A stretch of 64,000 nt of DNA from contig JBGAIH010000006.1 in the NCBI GenBank assembly GCA_044225675.1, positions 1 through 64,000 of the forward strand, written 5' to 3'. The translations under genes were made by a program, and so were the position numbers. Under the pieces are notes generated by a model. It saw nothing but the letters and a program-made list of their open reading frames with translations, was not told the DNA's origin and ran no database searches. This stretch comes from JACMQX01 sp044225675. Its GTDB lineage: Bacteria; Pseudomonadota; Gammaproteobacteria; Burkholderiales; Burkholderiaceae_C. The stretch's first letter is position 1; each line of letters starts with the position of its first letter. Shown one piece after another: positions 27,007 through 36,224 of the stretch.

Positions 27007-27474
27007 TTATTGGGTGTCCGACGCGCCGCGTTGCAGGCGGCCTTCGCGGCGGGCTTCGGCGAGATCGGCCTCGTGGCGGTCGCGCAGCATCTTGGCCAGC
27101 GTGAACGTGCAGGTGATCAGGTAGAGCCAGCTCACGCCCAGGAAGGCCTTGTAGGTCTCGTTGATCTCCATGCGCAGCAGGCCCCAGGCCGTCAGCGCCA
27201 TCGCGATACCGAAGCCGGCCCAGACCACCACCTTGAACATCGGGGTGTCGGCCGGCCGGCCTTCGGCACGGCTTTTCTCGTTGTCGCGAACGAACTTGGC
27301 GAGCACGAAGGCCGCCGTCAGGCAGAAGAAATAACCCATCACCATGAACGCCCGGTCCAGATCCTTGCCGGGCAGATACGCCAGGCCGACGCCGCACAGA
27401 AAGACGGCGATGAGGAAGGAAACCCACACCTGGGCTTGCCAGGCTTTGGAGTCACGGTGAATCAGCGCTTGCAT
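27007..27474 (-). CDS. YiaA/YiaB-family inner membrane protein
   Basis: The 155-residue protein has four hydrophobic segments in two similar halves (SFLIAVFLCGVGLAYLPG, AFMVMGYFFCLTAAFVLAKF, then VVVWAGFGIAMALTAWGLLR and a last helix). This is the pattern of the YiaA/B family. Its function is unknown; in E. coli the family is linked to envelope stress. It is 25 bp upstream of the 154-residue exported protein and is the first gene of that trio. Confidence 0.85.
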   Translation of the reverse strand: MQALIHRDSKAWQAQVWVSFLIAVFLCGVGLAYLPGKDLDRAFMVMGYFFCLTAAFVLAKFVRDNEKSRAEGRPADTPMFKVVVWAGFGIAMALTAWGLLRMEINETYKAFLGVSWLYLITCTFTLAKMLRDRHEADLAEARREGRLQRGASDTQ

Positions 27475-27552
27475 GAAAACCTCTTGAGGTTGTTGAACAC
27501 GAAGCGAAGTGTGCCGAGTGAGGCAGGTGCGGCGCGTGCGGCCTGCGAGGTG

Positions 27553-27573
27553 ACCGGCGGCGCGCCCGCCGGT
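27553..27573. repeat. GC-rich hairpin downstream of the MFS-acyltransferase gene
   Basis: Perfect 8-bp arms ACCGGCGG and CCGCCGGT enclose CGCGC. It lies in the 188-bp gap between the YiaA/B gene and the fusion gene. No T-run follows, so it is at best a weak termination or mRNA-protecting element. Confidence 0.4.
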
Positions 27574-27662
27574 ATCACGCGATGAGACCGAGCGCGGCGA
27601 ACAGGTGAACGGGTCGGCCGGCTGGACCGGCGATCGTGCGAACAGGCGGCCGGGTGCCGGGC

Positions 27663-29594
27663 CTAACCGGCCGCCAGAAGCCCCGCCACCCGCTGCTGCA
27701 GCAGTGCGGGCTGCACCTGCGGCGCCTCGACCGGCGCGCCGACATGGAGTCCGACCCGGCTGAACAGGCCGCGTCGGAACGGCCGCACCATGGCCTGCCC
27801 TTCCTCCACGCGGCTGAAGAACGAGCCCCAGAGATTGGTCAGCGCCATGGGGATCACGGGCACCGGCTGGCGCTCCAGGATCTTCATGATGCCTCCCTTG
27901 AACTCCTGCAACTGTCCGTCGCGCGTGATGGCGCCCTCGGGGAAGATCGCCAGCAGGTCGCCCTCGGCCAGCACCCTGGCAGCGGCGTCGAAGGCCGCTT
28001 CGTAGGCGGCCGGGTCTTCGGCGCGCGGCGCGATCGGAATCGCCTTGGCCAGCCGGAACAGCGCGCCGAGCACCGGAATGCGGAAGATGCGGTGGTCCAT
28101 GACGAAGCGGATCGGCCGCGGGCTCGCCGCCATCAGCAGCACCGCGTCGACGAAGCTCACGTGGTTGCACACCAGCACGGCGGCGCCTTCGACCGGAATG
28201 TGCTCGTCGCCACGCACCCGGAAGCGGTAGACGAAGCGCGAGGCCACCCAGGCCACGAAGCGCAGCAGGTACTCGGGCACCAGCATGAAGATGTAGAAGG
28301 CCACCACGGCATTGGCCAGGCCGACCAGCAGGAAGATCTGCGGAATCGTGAAGCCCGACTTGAGCAGCACGCCCGCGATCAGCGAACTGGCGATCATGAA
28401 CAGCGCATTGAGGATGTTGTTGGCCGCGATGATGCGCGCCCGGTGGGTGGGCTGGCTGCGCAGCTGGATCAGCGCGTACATCGGCACGCTGTACAGGCCC
28501 GCGAACAGGCTCAGCAGCGCCAGGTCGGCCATCACGCGCCAGTGCGCGGGCGCCGCCAGGAACTGCGCGAGCGTCAGTCCGGCCGCCGGCGGCAGGCTGC
28601 GCGAGGCGAAATACAGGTCCACCGCGAACACGCTCATGCCGATCGCGCCCAGCGGCACGAGTCCGATCTCCACGTGCCGGCGGCTCAGTACCTCGCACAG
28701 CAGGGAGCCGATGCCGATGCCCACCGAGAACACGACCAGCAGCAGCGACGCCACCTGCTCGTTGCCATGCAGCACCTCCTTGGCGAAGCTCGGAAACTGG
28801 CTGAGGAACACCGCGCCGAAGAACCACATCCAGCTGATGCCCAGCAACGAACGGAAGACCACCACGTTGCCGTGCGCGAGCCTGAGATTGCGCCAGGTCT
28901 CGCTCACCGGATTCCAGTTGACCTTCAGCCCCGGATCGGTGGCGGGCGCCGCCGGGATGAACTGCGCCACGCCCCGGCCCACGAGGGCCAGCAGCACGCA
29001 GGCGATGGCCACGTCCTTGCGGCCCACCTCGGGGATCGCAACGATCAGGCCGCCCACCACATTGCCCAGCAGGATGGCCACGAAGGTGCCCATCTCGACC
29101 ATGCCATTGCCGCCGGTCAGCTCGCGTTCATTGAGCACCTGCGGCAGATAGGCGAACTTCACCGGCCCGAACAGCGTGGAGTGCAGGCCCATGAGCAAGG
29201 TGCACGCCAGCAGCACCACCGCGTTGTCGGTCCAGAAACCCCAGGCGGCGATCAACATGATGCCGATCTCCAGGTTCTTGACGAACCGGATCATCACCGT
29301 CTTGTCGTATTTGTCGGTCAGCTGGCCGCTCGTGGCCGAGAACAGCAGAAAGGGCAGGATGAACAGCGCGCCGATCACCAGGCCCGCCATCGCCGGCGGC
29401 AGCCAGGCGATCTGCAGCTGATACGTCACCATCACGGTGAAGGCGAACTTGAAGAGGTTGTCGTTGGCCGCACCGGAGAACTGGGTCCAGAAGAATGGCG
29501 CGAAGCGCCGCTGGCCGAGCAGGGCGAACTGGTTGGGGTGGGCGTGGACGTCCGGGGCGGTGGCGGTGTCCGTGGCTGGCGTGTCGGCGTTCAT
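27663..29594 (-). CDS. MFS transporter fused to 1-acylglycerol-phosphate acyltransferase
   Basis: The 643-residue protein has an N-terminal major-facilitator domain (about 25-415, 12 hydrophobic helices; FFWTQFSGAANDNLFKFA, SGQLTDKYDKTVMIRFVKNL), resembling the lysophospholipid flippase LplT. It is followed by a PlsC acyltransferase domain with NHVSFVDAVLL (the HX4D catalytic motif) and FPEGAITRDGQL. Unlike the enterobacterial LplT-Aas pair, no acyl-ACP synthetase domain is present. The likely job is import and re-acylation of lysophospholipids at the inner membrane. The start at 29594 gives MNADTPATD. Confidence 0.9.
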   Translation of the reverse strand: MNADTPATDTATAPDVHAHPNQFALLGQRRFAPFFWTQFSGAANDNLFKFAFTVMVTYQLQIAWLPPAMAGLVIGALFILPFLLFSATSGQLTDKYDKTVMIRFVKNLEIGIMLIAAWGFWTDNAVVLLACTLLMGLHSTLFGPVKFAYLPQVLNERELTGGNGMVEMGTFVAILLGNVVGGLIVAIPEVGRKDVAIACVLLALVGRGVAQFIPAAPATDPGLKVNWNPVSETWRNLRLAHGNVVVFRSLLGISWMWFFGAVFLSQFPSFAKEVLHGNEQVASLLLVVFSVGIGIGSLLCEVLSRRHVEIGLVPLGAIGMSVFAVDLYFASRSLPPAAGLTLAQFLAAPAHWRVMADLALLSLFAGLYSVPMYALIQLRSQPTHRARIIAANNILNALFMIASSLIAGVLLKSGFTIPQIFLLVGLANAVVAFYIFMLVPEYLLRFVAWVASRFVYRFRVRGDEHIPVEGAAVLVCNHVSFVDAVLLMAASPRPIRFVMDHRIFRIPVLGALFRLAKAIPIAPRAEDPAAYEAAFDAAARVLAEGDLLAIFPEGAITRDGQLQEFKGGIMKILERQPVPVIPMALTNLWGSFFSRVEEGQAMVRPFRRGLFSRVGLHVGAPVEAPQVQPALLQQRVAGLLAAG

Positions 29595-29623
29595 GGGAAG
29601 GACTCCTCGTCGTCGTTTGTTGT

Positions 29624-30439
29624 TCAGGCCTGGGGCGTCACGATGGCACCCGCCCTGCCACGTCGTTTGCGCTGGGCGAGATTGTGCCCTGCCCGCTGCG
29701 CCTCGCGCAGTGACAAAAGCACCGGCCAGGCGGCCTGGGCAGCGACCAGGTGCTTGAGCGTGTGGCCCGAGACCATGCCGCCCGACATCGAAAAAATCGC
29801 GTGGTCGCCCAGTTCCATCAGCTTGGCCAGCCCGTAGATCGCGACCACTGCGCCAATGCGCACGCCCAGCGCGGCCGGGTGGGGTGCCACGAAGGCCAGC
29901 ACCGCCAGCAGCAGCATGCCGCCGCCCTGGACCAGCGCCCACGCAAGCACATTGCCCGTGGCCGCCCAGACGATCACGCTCGCCGGCCCGAGCACGAGCA
30001 AGGCCAGCGCCAGCGCCCACCCTGCACGGTCGCTGATTCGGTCGGCCACCGCCAGTCCGAGCAGGCCGGCGAAGGCCAGCGCCATGCCGCAACGGTCCAC
30101 CAGCAGACCGGCATCATCCGGCTGCCAGTGATACCAGGCCGAGCCGGCAGCGGTCACCACCAGGCCCGCGAAGAACAGCCGCGCCAGCCGCCGGGGCGCG
30201 CCGAACAGCTGGAGCTTCGGAACGTGCCCCACCAGAAACCATCCGGCGAGGCCGAACAGTGCAAAAGGCAGGTTGCTCAGCACGTCGAACGCATGAGGAA
30301 TGCCGAACAGCAGCCGGCTGTCGGCAAATGCGTGATGGCCTGCCGACTGCGCCACCGGGGGCGCCAGCAGCGCCACGGCGAGCAATGCGAGGACGGAGAC
30401 GGCCAGAACGATCTCGGGCCAGAGGAACTTGGGCTTCAT
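29624..30439 (-). CDS. Ceramidase-like (CREST-type) membrane protein
   Basis: The 271-residue protein has seven to eight hydrophobic helices. Polar residues fit the CREST/alkaline-ceramidase pattern: DVLSNLPFALFG, a Ser-Trp-Tyr-His block (AAGSAWYHWQPDD), LLVDRCGMALAF and a late SGHTLKHL with two His. In the family these Ser/Asp/His residues bind zinc and hydrolyse amide bonds in lipids. The substrate here is unknown. It is 29 bp upstream of the MFS-acyltransferase gene and likely cotranscribed, suggesting a lipid-remodelling pair. Confidence 0.7.
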   Translation of the reverse strand: MKPKFLWPEIVLAVSVLALLAVALLAPPVAQSAGHHAFADSRLLFGIPHAFDVLSNLPFALFGLAGWFLVGHVPKLQLFGAPRRLARLFFAGLVVTAAGSAWYHWQPDDAGLLVDRCGMALAFAGLLGLAVADRISDRAGWALALALLVLGPASVIVWAATGNVLAWALVQGGGMLLLAVLAFVAPHPAALGVRIGAVVAIYGLAKLMELGDHAIFSMSGGMVSGHTLKHLVAAQAAWPVLLSLREAQRAGHNLAQRKRRGRAGAIVTPQA

Positions 30440-30565
30440 GCGGTCACCTGCGAAGGGGTTGGGAACCGGCGCAGTGTGCTGGCCCTCTCGGCACGCCGGC
30501 AGCCTGGCTCGCGAAGGCTGCCGGACCGCTACGCCCGGTACCGCCAGCCGATACCGGCGCACACC

Positions 30566-31825
30566 TCAATCGCCGCCGTCCGTGAACACCGTCAGCACAC
30601 CGGTGTAGCCGTACAGATGGTTCCGGGCGATCTCGCCGCCGGCGAAAAAGCCCACCAGCGGCACGTCGCCCAGCGCGCGGCGCACGATCTGCAGCTCCGC
30701 GCTCGGCGCGCCGAAATGGGGCCCGCCCCGCCCGGCACAACTGACGTAGATGGCCCCTGCGATGCGCCGCGCGGGATGCGGCGCCGATTCCGCCTCGGGT
30801 GCGGACAGCGCGGCCGCCGCCTCGATCGTCAGCTCCTCGGGCTCCAGCTCCTCGCGGATCTCCGCGCACACCCGCATCAGGTCGGCCCGCGCGGCCTGTG
30901 CATTGCGCTGGCAGAACGCCAGCCGCATGCCGGCCTCGACCTGGTCGGCCACCGCCACGCCGCGCCGGCCGGGATCGAGACCGATGATGTGCCGCACCAC
31001 CACGTCGCTGCCGAAATTGCCGGTCCGCCCCACGTTGTCGTCGCCCGGCGCGCTCAGGCCCACCAGCGTCGCACGCACGGCCGCCAGCGCCTCCCGAGGC
31101 TGATCCAGACTGATGCCCAGGTCGCGCAGCATCACATCGAGCGCGGACTCGCCATCCAGCCCGGTGACGACGTTGCCTTCGGCGCCCGTGATCTCACGCA
31201 CCGGCCCCACGGGCAGGCACCCCTGCGTCACCCGCGACACGAGGCTCACGCCTTCGGCAAACGCCACGCCACTGAGGCCGCCGCTGAAGACACCGCCCGC
31301 AGCCCCGTGCCCCTTGATGTTGCCGTTGCCGCCGATGGCGAACTGCAGCGCCTGGCTCCGGCTCGACGCCAGGCCGCCGAACAGATACCCCGTGGCGGTG
31401 CGCTCGGCCATCTCGTCGATCAGCCCCGCCACATCGGGCGTGCCCGAATCGGCATGGACCAGCGCCGTGTGCGGCTCGAACGCAAGGCCCAGCGGCGCCA
31501 CGCCCGAGAACACGCGGTACTGGTCGGCCGGCAGGGCGCAGAGCATCACCGACAGGGCCGGCTCGTCGAAATATTCCACATTGCTGGCCGCGATCCCGAC
31601 CCCCACCGTGCCGGACCAGTCGGTCACCTCGGGCAACTCGGCGCTCAGGAAGTCGAGGATCTCACGCGCCTCGGCCGCATAGTGGTCGGTGATGTAGAGC
31701 AGCCCCAGCGATGGCGCACTCGCATAGTCGGGCAGCGCCATGTGCGCGCGCAGCTGCGCCAGCACCAGACCGGCCGCCATCCGCCATTGCGGGTGGGTGG
31801 CATGACCGTAGGGAAACAGCTTCAT
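30566..31825 (-). CDS. FIST-domain sensory protein
   Basis: The 419-residue soluble protein has a FIST N-terminal domain (SLGLLYITDHYAAEAREILD, TDWSGTVGVGIAASNVEYFD, GYLFGGLASSR) and a FIST C-terminal domain (GLDPGRRGVAVADQVEAGMR, GAIYVSCAGRGGPHFGAPSA, VPLVGFFAGGEIARNHLYGY). FIST domains are small-ligand sensors, possibly for amino acids, usually attached to or near kinases or chemotaxis receptors. No such partner is seen here. It is 31 bp downstream of phaM. Confidence 0.88.
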   Translation of the reverse strand: MKLFPYGHATHPQWRMAAGLVLAQLRAHMALPDYASAPSLGLLYITDHYAAEAREILDFLSAELPEVTDWSGTVGVGIAASNVEYFDEPALSVMLCALPADQYRVFSGVAPLGLAFEPHTALVHADSGTPDVAGLIDEMAERTATGYLFGGLASSRSQALQFAIGGNGNIKGHGAAGGVFSGGLSGVAFAEGVSLVSRVTQGCLPVGPVREITGAEGNVVTGLDGESALDVMLRDLGISLDQPREALAAVRATLVGLSAPGDDNVGRTGNFGSDVVVRHIIGLDPGRRGVAVADQVEAGMRLAFCQRNAQAARADLMRVCAEIREELEPEELTIEAAAALSAPEAESAPHPARRIAGAIYVSCAGRGGPHFGAPSAELQIVRRALGDVPLVGFFAGGEIARNHLYGYTGVLTVFTDGGD

Positions 31826-31856
31826 GGACGGACCCGCCGAACGTGCTGCGGCCCGT

Positions 31857-32615
31857 TCAGCCCGCCTTGCGGCCTGGCGAGCGGGTCGACGAGCGAGTCG
31901 ACGCTTTGGCCGATGTCCGCCCGGACGAACCCGTCGCAGAACGGCTCGCCTTGCGGGCCGGGGCCGGCTTGCGGGCGGTCGCTGCCCTGGCCAGGCCGGT
32001 GGCGGTGTCGAGTGCGCCCTTGGCCAGTCCGGCCGCGACGTTGCGCGTGGTGTCCAGCGCCGTCTGCCGGGCTGCGTCCTTCATGGCGGTGGCGGCGATC
32101 TGCTGGAATTGCTGGGTCAGCGAGCCCCACCACTGCATCGGGTCCACCACGCCCGGCATGGCAGCGGCGGCAGCGGCGCCCTTGCGCGCCGGCTTTTTGC
32201 GTGGCGCGGACTTGACGCTGGCGGCGACCTCGGAGACAGCCTGTGCGGTGTCAGCGGCCTTCTCCGCCGCCTTCTGCACCCCACCCAGGACGGTGTCGGC
32301 CGCCTTGAGCTTGAATGCATTGGCCACGTCGCCCAGGTTGAAGTTCATGCCCTTGAGCGTCGCCAGCGTCATCTTCTGCACCTCCAGGGCCTGGATCGTG
32401 GCCTTCAAGGCCGTGGCGTTCTGGTCGAGCCAGAACTGCACCGCCTTGAGCTCGTCGATGCGCTTGTCCAGCTCCTCGACATTGATCGTGGGCGCCACCC
32501 AGTTGCCCAGATTGGGCATCTGGGGAATGCTCTGGGTCGCGCCCTTGGCCAGGTTCTGCAGGAAATCGAAGCCGGGGACGAACTTGCCGAATGCGGAGGT
32601 GGGTGAGTCGCTCAT
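31857..32615 (-). CDS. phaM: PhaM-type PHA granule regulatory protein
   Basis: The 252-residue protein starts at the ATG at 32615 (MSDSPTSAFGKFVPGFDFLQ). It has the PhaM N-terminal domain with LGNWVAPTINVEELDKRIDE and KAVQFWLDQNATALKATIQA, which in Ralstonia activates PHA synthase. The tail is Ala/Lys/Arg/Ser rich (PARKASRSATGSSGRTSAKA), like histone H1. Such a tail ties granules to the nucleoid. No other pha genes are in this window. It is 31 bp upstream of the FIST gene. Confidence 0.88.
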   Translation of the reverse strand: MSDSPTSAFGKFVPGFDFLQNLAKGATQSIPQMPNLGNWVAPTINVEELDKRIDELKAVQFWLDQNATALKATIQALEVQKMTLATLKGMNFNLGDVANAFKLKAADTVLGGVQKAAEKAADTAQAVSEVAASVKSAPRKKPARKGAAAAAAMPGVVDPMQWWGSLTQQFQQIAATAMKDAARQTALDTTRNVAAGLAKGALDTATGLARAATARKPAPARKASRSATGSSGRTSAKASTRSSTRSPGRKAG

Positions 32616-32695
32616 GCCGGGCCTTTCGGAACTGGTTGCGGTGCCTTGTGAACCGCAGCTTACTCCATGCCGGCCGGCCATGGCGGCCGCAGATC

Positions 32696-33175
32696 TCAGT
32701 GCTTGTGCGCAGGCGCGCCCGCAGCCGAACCACCGGCCGCAGCGCCCGGCGCTGCGGTGGCCACCGGCACCTTCAGCTCCATGCGGCTTTCCGCGCCCTT
32801 GGCGTCCTTGAACACCAGGGTCAGCGGAACGGTGCTGTCCTTGGGCAGCGCAGCCTTCAGGTCCATCATCATCACGTGGTAGCCACCGGGCTTGAGTTCC
32901 ACCGTCTTGCCCGCAGGCAGATCGAGGCCGGGGATGGCACGCATCTTCATGACGTCGCCTTCCATCTTCATTTCATGGACCTCCACCACGCCGGCCACCG
33001 GCGATGCGGCGCCGACGAGGCGCATCCCCTCCCGGGCCGTGAGCTTCATGAACGCGCCGGTGCCCTTCTGGCCCTGCACCGTGGTGCGGACCCAGGCGTC
33101 CTTCACATCCACGTTCTGCGCGCCGGCGGCGCCGAAAGCCAGGCCCAGGGCGATGGCGACAAGTGCTGATTTCAT
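32696..33175 (-). CDS. Periplasmic copper chaperone PCu(A)C
   Basis: The 159-residue protein has a signal peptide ending AAGA and the PCu(A)C copper site: HEM, then a run of Met residues (KMEGDVMKMRAIPGLDL), then GGYHVMMMDL. This is the H(M)X10MX21HXM pattern. It binds Cu(I) for cytochrome oxidase assembly. A Gly/Ala/His tail (APAHKH) adds a possible extra metal site. It ends the copper operon, 36 bp after YcnI. Confidence 0.93.
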   Translation of the reverse strand: MKSALVAIALGLAFGAAGAQNVDVKDAWVRTTVQGQKGTGAFMKLTAREGMRLVGAASPVAGVVEVHEMKMEGDVMKMRAIPGLDLPAGKTVELKPGGYHVMMMDLKAALPKDSTVPLTLVFKDAKGAESRMELKVPVATAAPGAAAGGSAAGAPAHKH

Positions 33176-33211
33176 GGGTTTCTCCTTGGTTTGAAAAAAA
33201 CGAGGTCGGGG

Positions 33212-33775
33212 TCAATGCTGATGACCGCCGGCATGGCCGGACTCGATCACCTCCAGCAGAGCGGCGGGCGACTTCAGGCCACGCGTCGAGGTGCCTGTGG
33301 CCGGGATCTCGGCCCAGTCGAGGCTGCCGCTCTCGCAGGTCTGCAGCACGCGGAACCACATCGGGCCGGCCTTCGCGGACAGGCTGCCGTGCAGCACGAA
33401 CTCGTCGTACCAGGCGTCGGGCAGCGCGCTCTCGCGCGACTGGGCGGTCCAGGTCACTTCGGCCACGTCCTCGGTCACTTCGCGGCCGTGGCTCCTGTAG
33501 GGCGTGTCCAGCCGGGCCAGGCGCACCGCCAGGCTCCAGCCGGGCTTGGGCATGGGCTTGGCCCCGCTGAACCCTGCGGGGATGAACACCTTGATCGCCG
33601 TCGTCGGCGACCCGGCGCAGCCGTGACCGACGCGGAAGGCGGCGCGGTAGCTGGTGCCGGCCAGCGCGGCCGACTCGTCGAGCACCACGTGCGCCTGTGC
33701 GCTGGCGCACAGGCCCAGCAGCAGGCCGGTCAGCAGGCCGGTGCAAACAGCGGAAGAAAAAATTCGGGTCGTCAT
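33212..33775 (-). CDS. YcnI-family copper-binding protein (DUF1775)
   Basis: The 187-residue protein starts at the ATG at 33775 and has a signal peptide ending in CASAQA; the mature protein would begin with His (HVVLDESAALAG). In YcnI a histidine brace at the new N-terminus binds Cu(II), so cleavage here is meaningful. Further family motifs are RVGHGCAGSPTTAIKVFIPA and the C-terminal domain with WYDEFVLHGSL. A His-rich end (GHAGGHQH) is present. No C-terminal membrane anchor is seen. It lies between the TonB receptor and PCu(A)C. Confidence 0.9.
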   Translation of the reverse strand: MTTRIFSSAVCTGLLTGLLLGLCASAQAHVVLDESAALAGTSYRAAFRVGHGCAGSPTTAIKVFIPAGFSGAKPMPKPGWSLAVRLARLDTPYRSHGREVTEDVAEVTWTAQSRESALPDAWYDEFVLHGSLSAKAGPMWFRVLQTCESGSLDWAEIPATGTSTRGLKSPAALLEVIESGHAGGHQH

Positions 33776-33800
33776 GTCGTGCAGTCCCATCGGGTCGGAG

Positions 33801-36149
33801 TCAGAGATCAATCTTCAGCTCGGCCGAGTAGCTGCGCTGCGGATAGGGGTGGAAGTTCCAGAACTTGTAGTTGTTCAGATTGTCGATGCCGAACGCCGCG
33901 CTCACCTGCCGGCTGACCTGGTACCTCACGCGGGCATCGACCGAGAAGAACTTGCTCACGCCCTGGTAGGTGAAGCCGTTGACATCGCTGTTGTCCAGCG
34001 TGCGGAACTGCGGCCCGCTGTAGCGCGCGCCCAGGCTGGTGGTCCAGCGCTCGTCCCAGCGGTAGCTTGCCAGCGCGGTCGCCCGCCATTTGGCGATGTT
34101 GGGCTGGCGCTTGCCCACGGTGTCGCCCGGCACGCTCACGAAGCCCGAATTGGACTTGATGATCGAGTCGGCCCAGGTCACGCTGGCGCCCAGGTCCAGG
34201 CCCTTGAGCAGCACGTCGTTGCCGTTGTAGGCGACTTCCAGGCCCTTGGTCGCGATGTGGCCGACGTTCTGCACACGGCTGACGTTCTTGTTCGCCACGG
34301 GGTCGAACGTGGTCTGCGAGTACAGCGAGTCGCGCGTATCTTCGGCGAAGAAGGTCAGGCGCAGCAGCGCATTGCCCAGGTCCTTCTCGGCAGTCAGCTC
34401 GGTCGTCCAGGACTTCTCCGGCTTGAGGTTCGGGTCGTTGATGTACTGGGAATTGGTCGTGGAGGTGGCGCCATAGAGCTCGCCCACGGTCGGCATGCGC
34501 ACCGCGCGGCCGGCCGAGGCCTTGAGCACCGTGTCGCCAAGCCACTGCCACGACAGCGCGAGCTTCGGCGAGAAGTGCGTCTCGCGCCGCTCGGGCCACC
34601 GGGCATTGACGGCTGGCGTCGCGCCCGGGATGACCGTGAAGCCGTCGCGCGCCGTCCATTGTTCGGCACGGCCGCCGATCACCGCCTTCCAGCGCGGCGC
34701 GAACGACCACACGTCCTGCGCATACAGGCTTTGCAACAGCGTGCTGCCGCCGACGTTGCTCGCCAGCGCGCCGGGCGCGTCGAGCTGCCAGTTGCCGGCG
34801 ATGCTGGAAGTGAGGTATTTGAGCTTGTAGCTGTCGCGCTGGTAGCCGAAGTCCACGATGTGCGGACCCGACAGCCCCTGCGGACGCCAGGTGCCGCGCA
34901 GGGCCAGCGTGTTCCACCCCGTTCCGCTGCCGTCGGCGATGGTGCCGGCACCGCCGACGGCCGCAGCCGGCAGGGCGTTGCCTGCCGCATTCTGGCGCTT
35001 GTGGTCCTTGTCGTAGTCATAGAGGCTGGCTGCAACCTCCCAATCCCACTCGCCGCGGGTATGGCTCTTGACCGACAGGCCGTGCATGAAGTGCGTCAGG
35101 CTCTCATTGGTCAGCGCGAAGTCGCCACCCGTGATCGCCGCAAAGCTGCGCCCGTTGATGTTGACGACGCCGCTGGTCACCGCCTGCCCTGCGGCATTGC
35201 GCAGATAGGAGGCCGGGCGTCCTTCGGACTCGTTCTGCCACAGCCCGAACGTGTAGGCGGCACGCACGGTGGGCGAAAAATCGTAGGCCAGCTTGGCCTT
35301 GATATGGTCCTGTTTCGTGTGGTACTGCGTGCCGGAGCCGATGACGTAGATCGGCGCATTGGCGGTATTGCGGTCGGCGTAGGCGCCCGTCACCGCCGTA
35401 CCGGCGGCGCCCGGCGTCCCCGACGACACCACCCGCGTGGCGAAGGTCAGCGGCTGACCCTGGCTGTCGGTGTGATTGAAGTTCAGCCACCACGACCAGT
35501 CGCCGTTGCGGTTGCCGACCGAGGCGCTGGTCTGCCAGGCACGGTAGGTGGTGTCGGTGCCGTAGAGGCTGAACGGCTGGCTGGTGATCCCCACCTTGCC
35601 GTGCGCCTCGAACTTCGACGGCATGCGCGTCTGGTAGTCCACCACCGCGCCGACGGAGTTGCCCGGATACGCTGCCGAAAACGGGCCGTACATCACGTCG
35701 ACGCGCTCGATCTCCTCGGGCGTCACCAGGCCCCAGCGCGGCGGAAAGCTCAGGCCCCCAACGCCATTGCCCAGGTAGTTGGACAGCAGAATGCCGTCGG
35801 CATACACGGCCGAGCGGGCGCTGTTGCCGGTGCCCGAAGCGCGGCTGGACAGGATCGCGTGGTTGTAGTCGCCGATGTAGCGCTTGCGCACCAGCAGGCT
35901 CGGGAAGTACTTGAGCGCGTCCTCGCTGTCGGTGGCGTTGATGCTGCGCTCGATCTGCTCGCGCGTGACGCCCTCCATGGTGGTCGGAATCTGCGTCGGC
36001 AGCGAGGTCGGCTGGCCGCCGTTGACGGTCACGACGCCGAGACTCTTGACGGGCGCGTCGGCTGCAGTGGATGGGTTGGACTGGGCGTGGACGGCAAAGG
36101 CCACGGGAAACGCCATGGCGACAGCCAGGGCGACACGATTCTTGCGCAT
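33801..36149 (-). CDS. TonB-dependent outer-membrane receptor (probable copper uptake)
   Basis: The 782-residue protein has a signal peptide (MRKNRVALAVAMAFPVAFAV), a plug domain (ATDSEDALKYFPSLLVRKRY, VDVMYGPFSAAYPGNSVGAV) and a 22-strand barrel ending in the aromatic Tyr-Ser-Ala-Glu-Leu-Lys-Ile-Asp-Leu tail. No FecR-type signalling extension is present. The operon also carries YcnI and PCu(A)C, so copper is the likely substrate. The sequence alone does not show metal ligands, and another metallophore is possible. Confidence 0.9.
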   Translation of the reverse strand: MRKNRVALAVAMAFPVAFAVHAQSNPSTAADAPVKSLGVVTVNGGQPTSLPTQIPTTMEGVTREQIERSINATDSEDALKYFPSLLVRKRYIGDYNHAILSSRASGTGNSARSAVYADGILLSNYLGNGVGGLSFPPRWGLVTPEEIERVDVMYGPFSAAYPGNSVGAVVDYQTRMPSKFEAHGKVGITSQPFSLYGTDTTYRAWQTSASVGNRNGDWSWWLNFNHTDSQGQPLTFATRVVSSGTPGAAGTAVTGAYADRNTANAPIYVIGSGTQYHTKQDHIKAKLAYDFSPTVRAAYTFGLWQNESEGRPASYLRNAAGQAVTSGVVNINGRSFAAITGGDFALTNESLTHFMHGLSVKSHTRGEWDWEVAASLYDYDKDHKRQNAAGNALPAAAVGGAGTIADGSGTGWNTLALRGTWRPQGLSGPHIVDFGYQRDSYKLKYLTSSIAGNWQLDAPGALASNVGGSTLLQSLYAQDVWSFAPRWKAVIGGRAEQWTARDGFTVIPGATPAVNARWPERRETHFSPKLALSWQWLGDTVLKASAGRAVRMPTVGELYGATSTTNSQYINDPNLKPEKSWTTELTAEKDLGNALLRLTFFAEDTRDSLYSQTTFDPVANKNVSRVQNVGHIATKGLEVAYNGNDVLLKGLDLGASVTWADSIIKSNSGFVSVPGDTVGKRQPNIAKWRATALASYRWDERWTTSLGARYSGPQFRTLDNSDVNGFTYQGVSKFFSVDARVRYQVSRQVSAAFGIDNLNNYKFWNFHPYPQRSYSAELKIDL

Positions 36150-36224
36150 GGGAACTCCGGAAACATCAGACGGTCCAGGCACGGCCCGCCTTGCGCAGGC
36201 AGGGCACGCACCACGAGGGATGGA

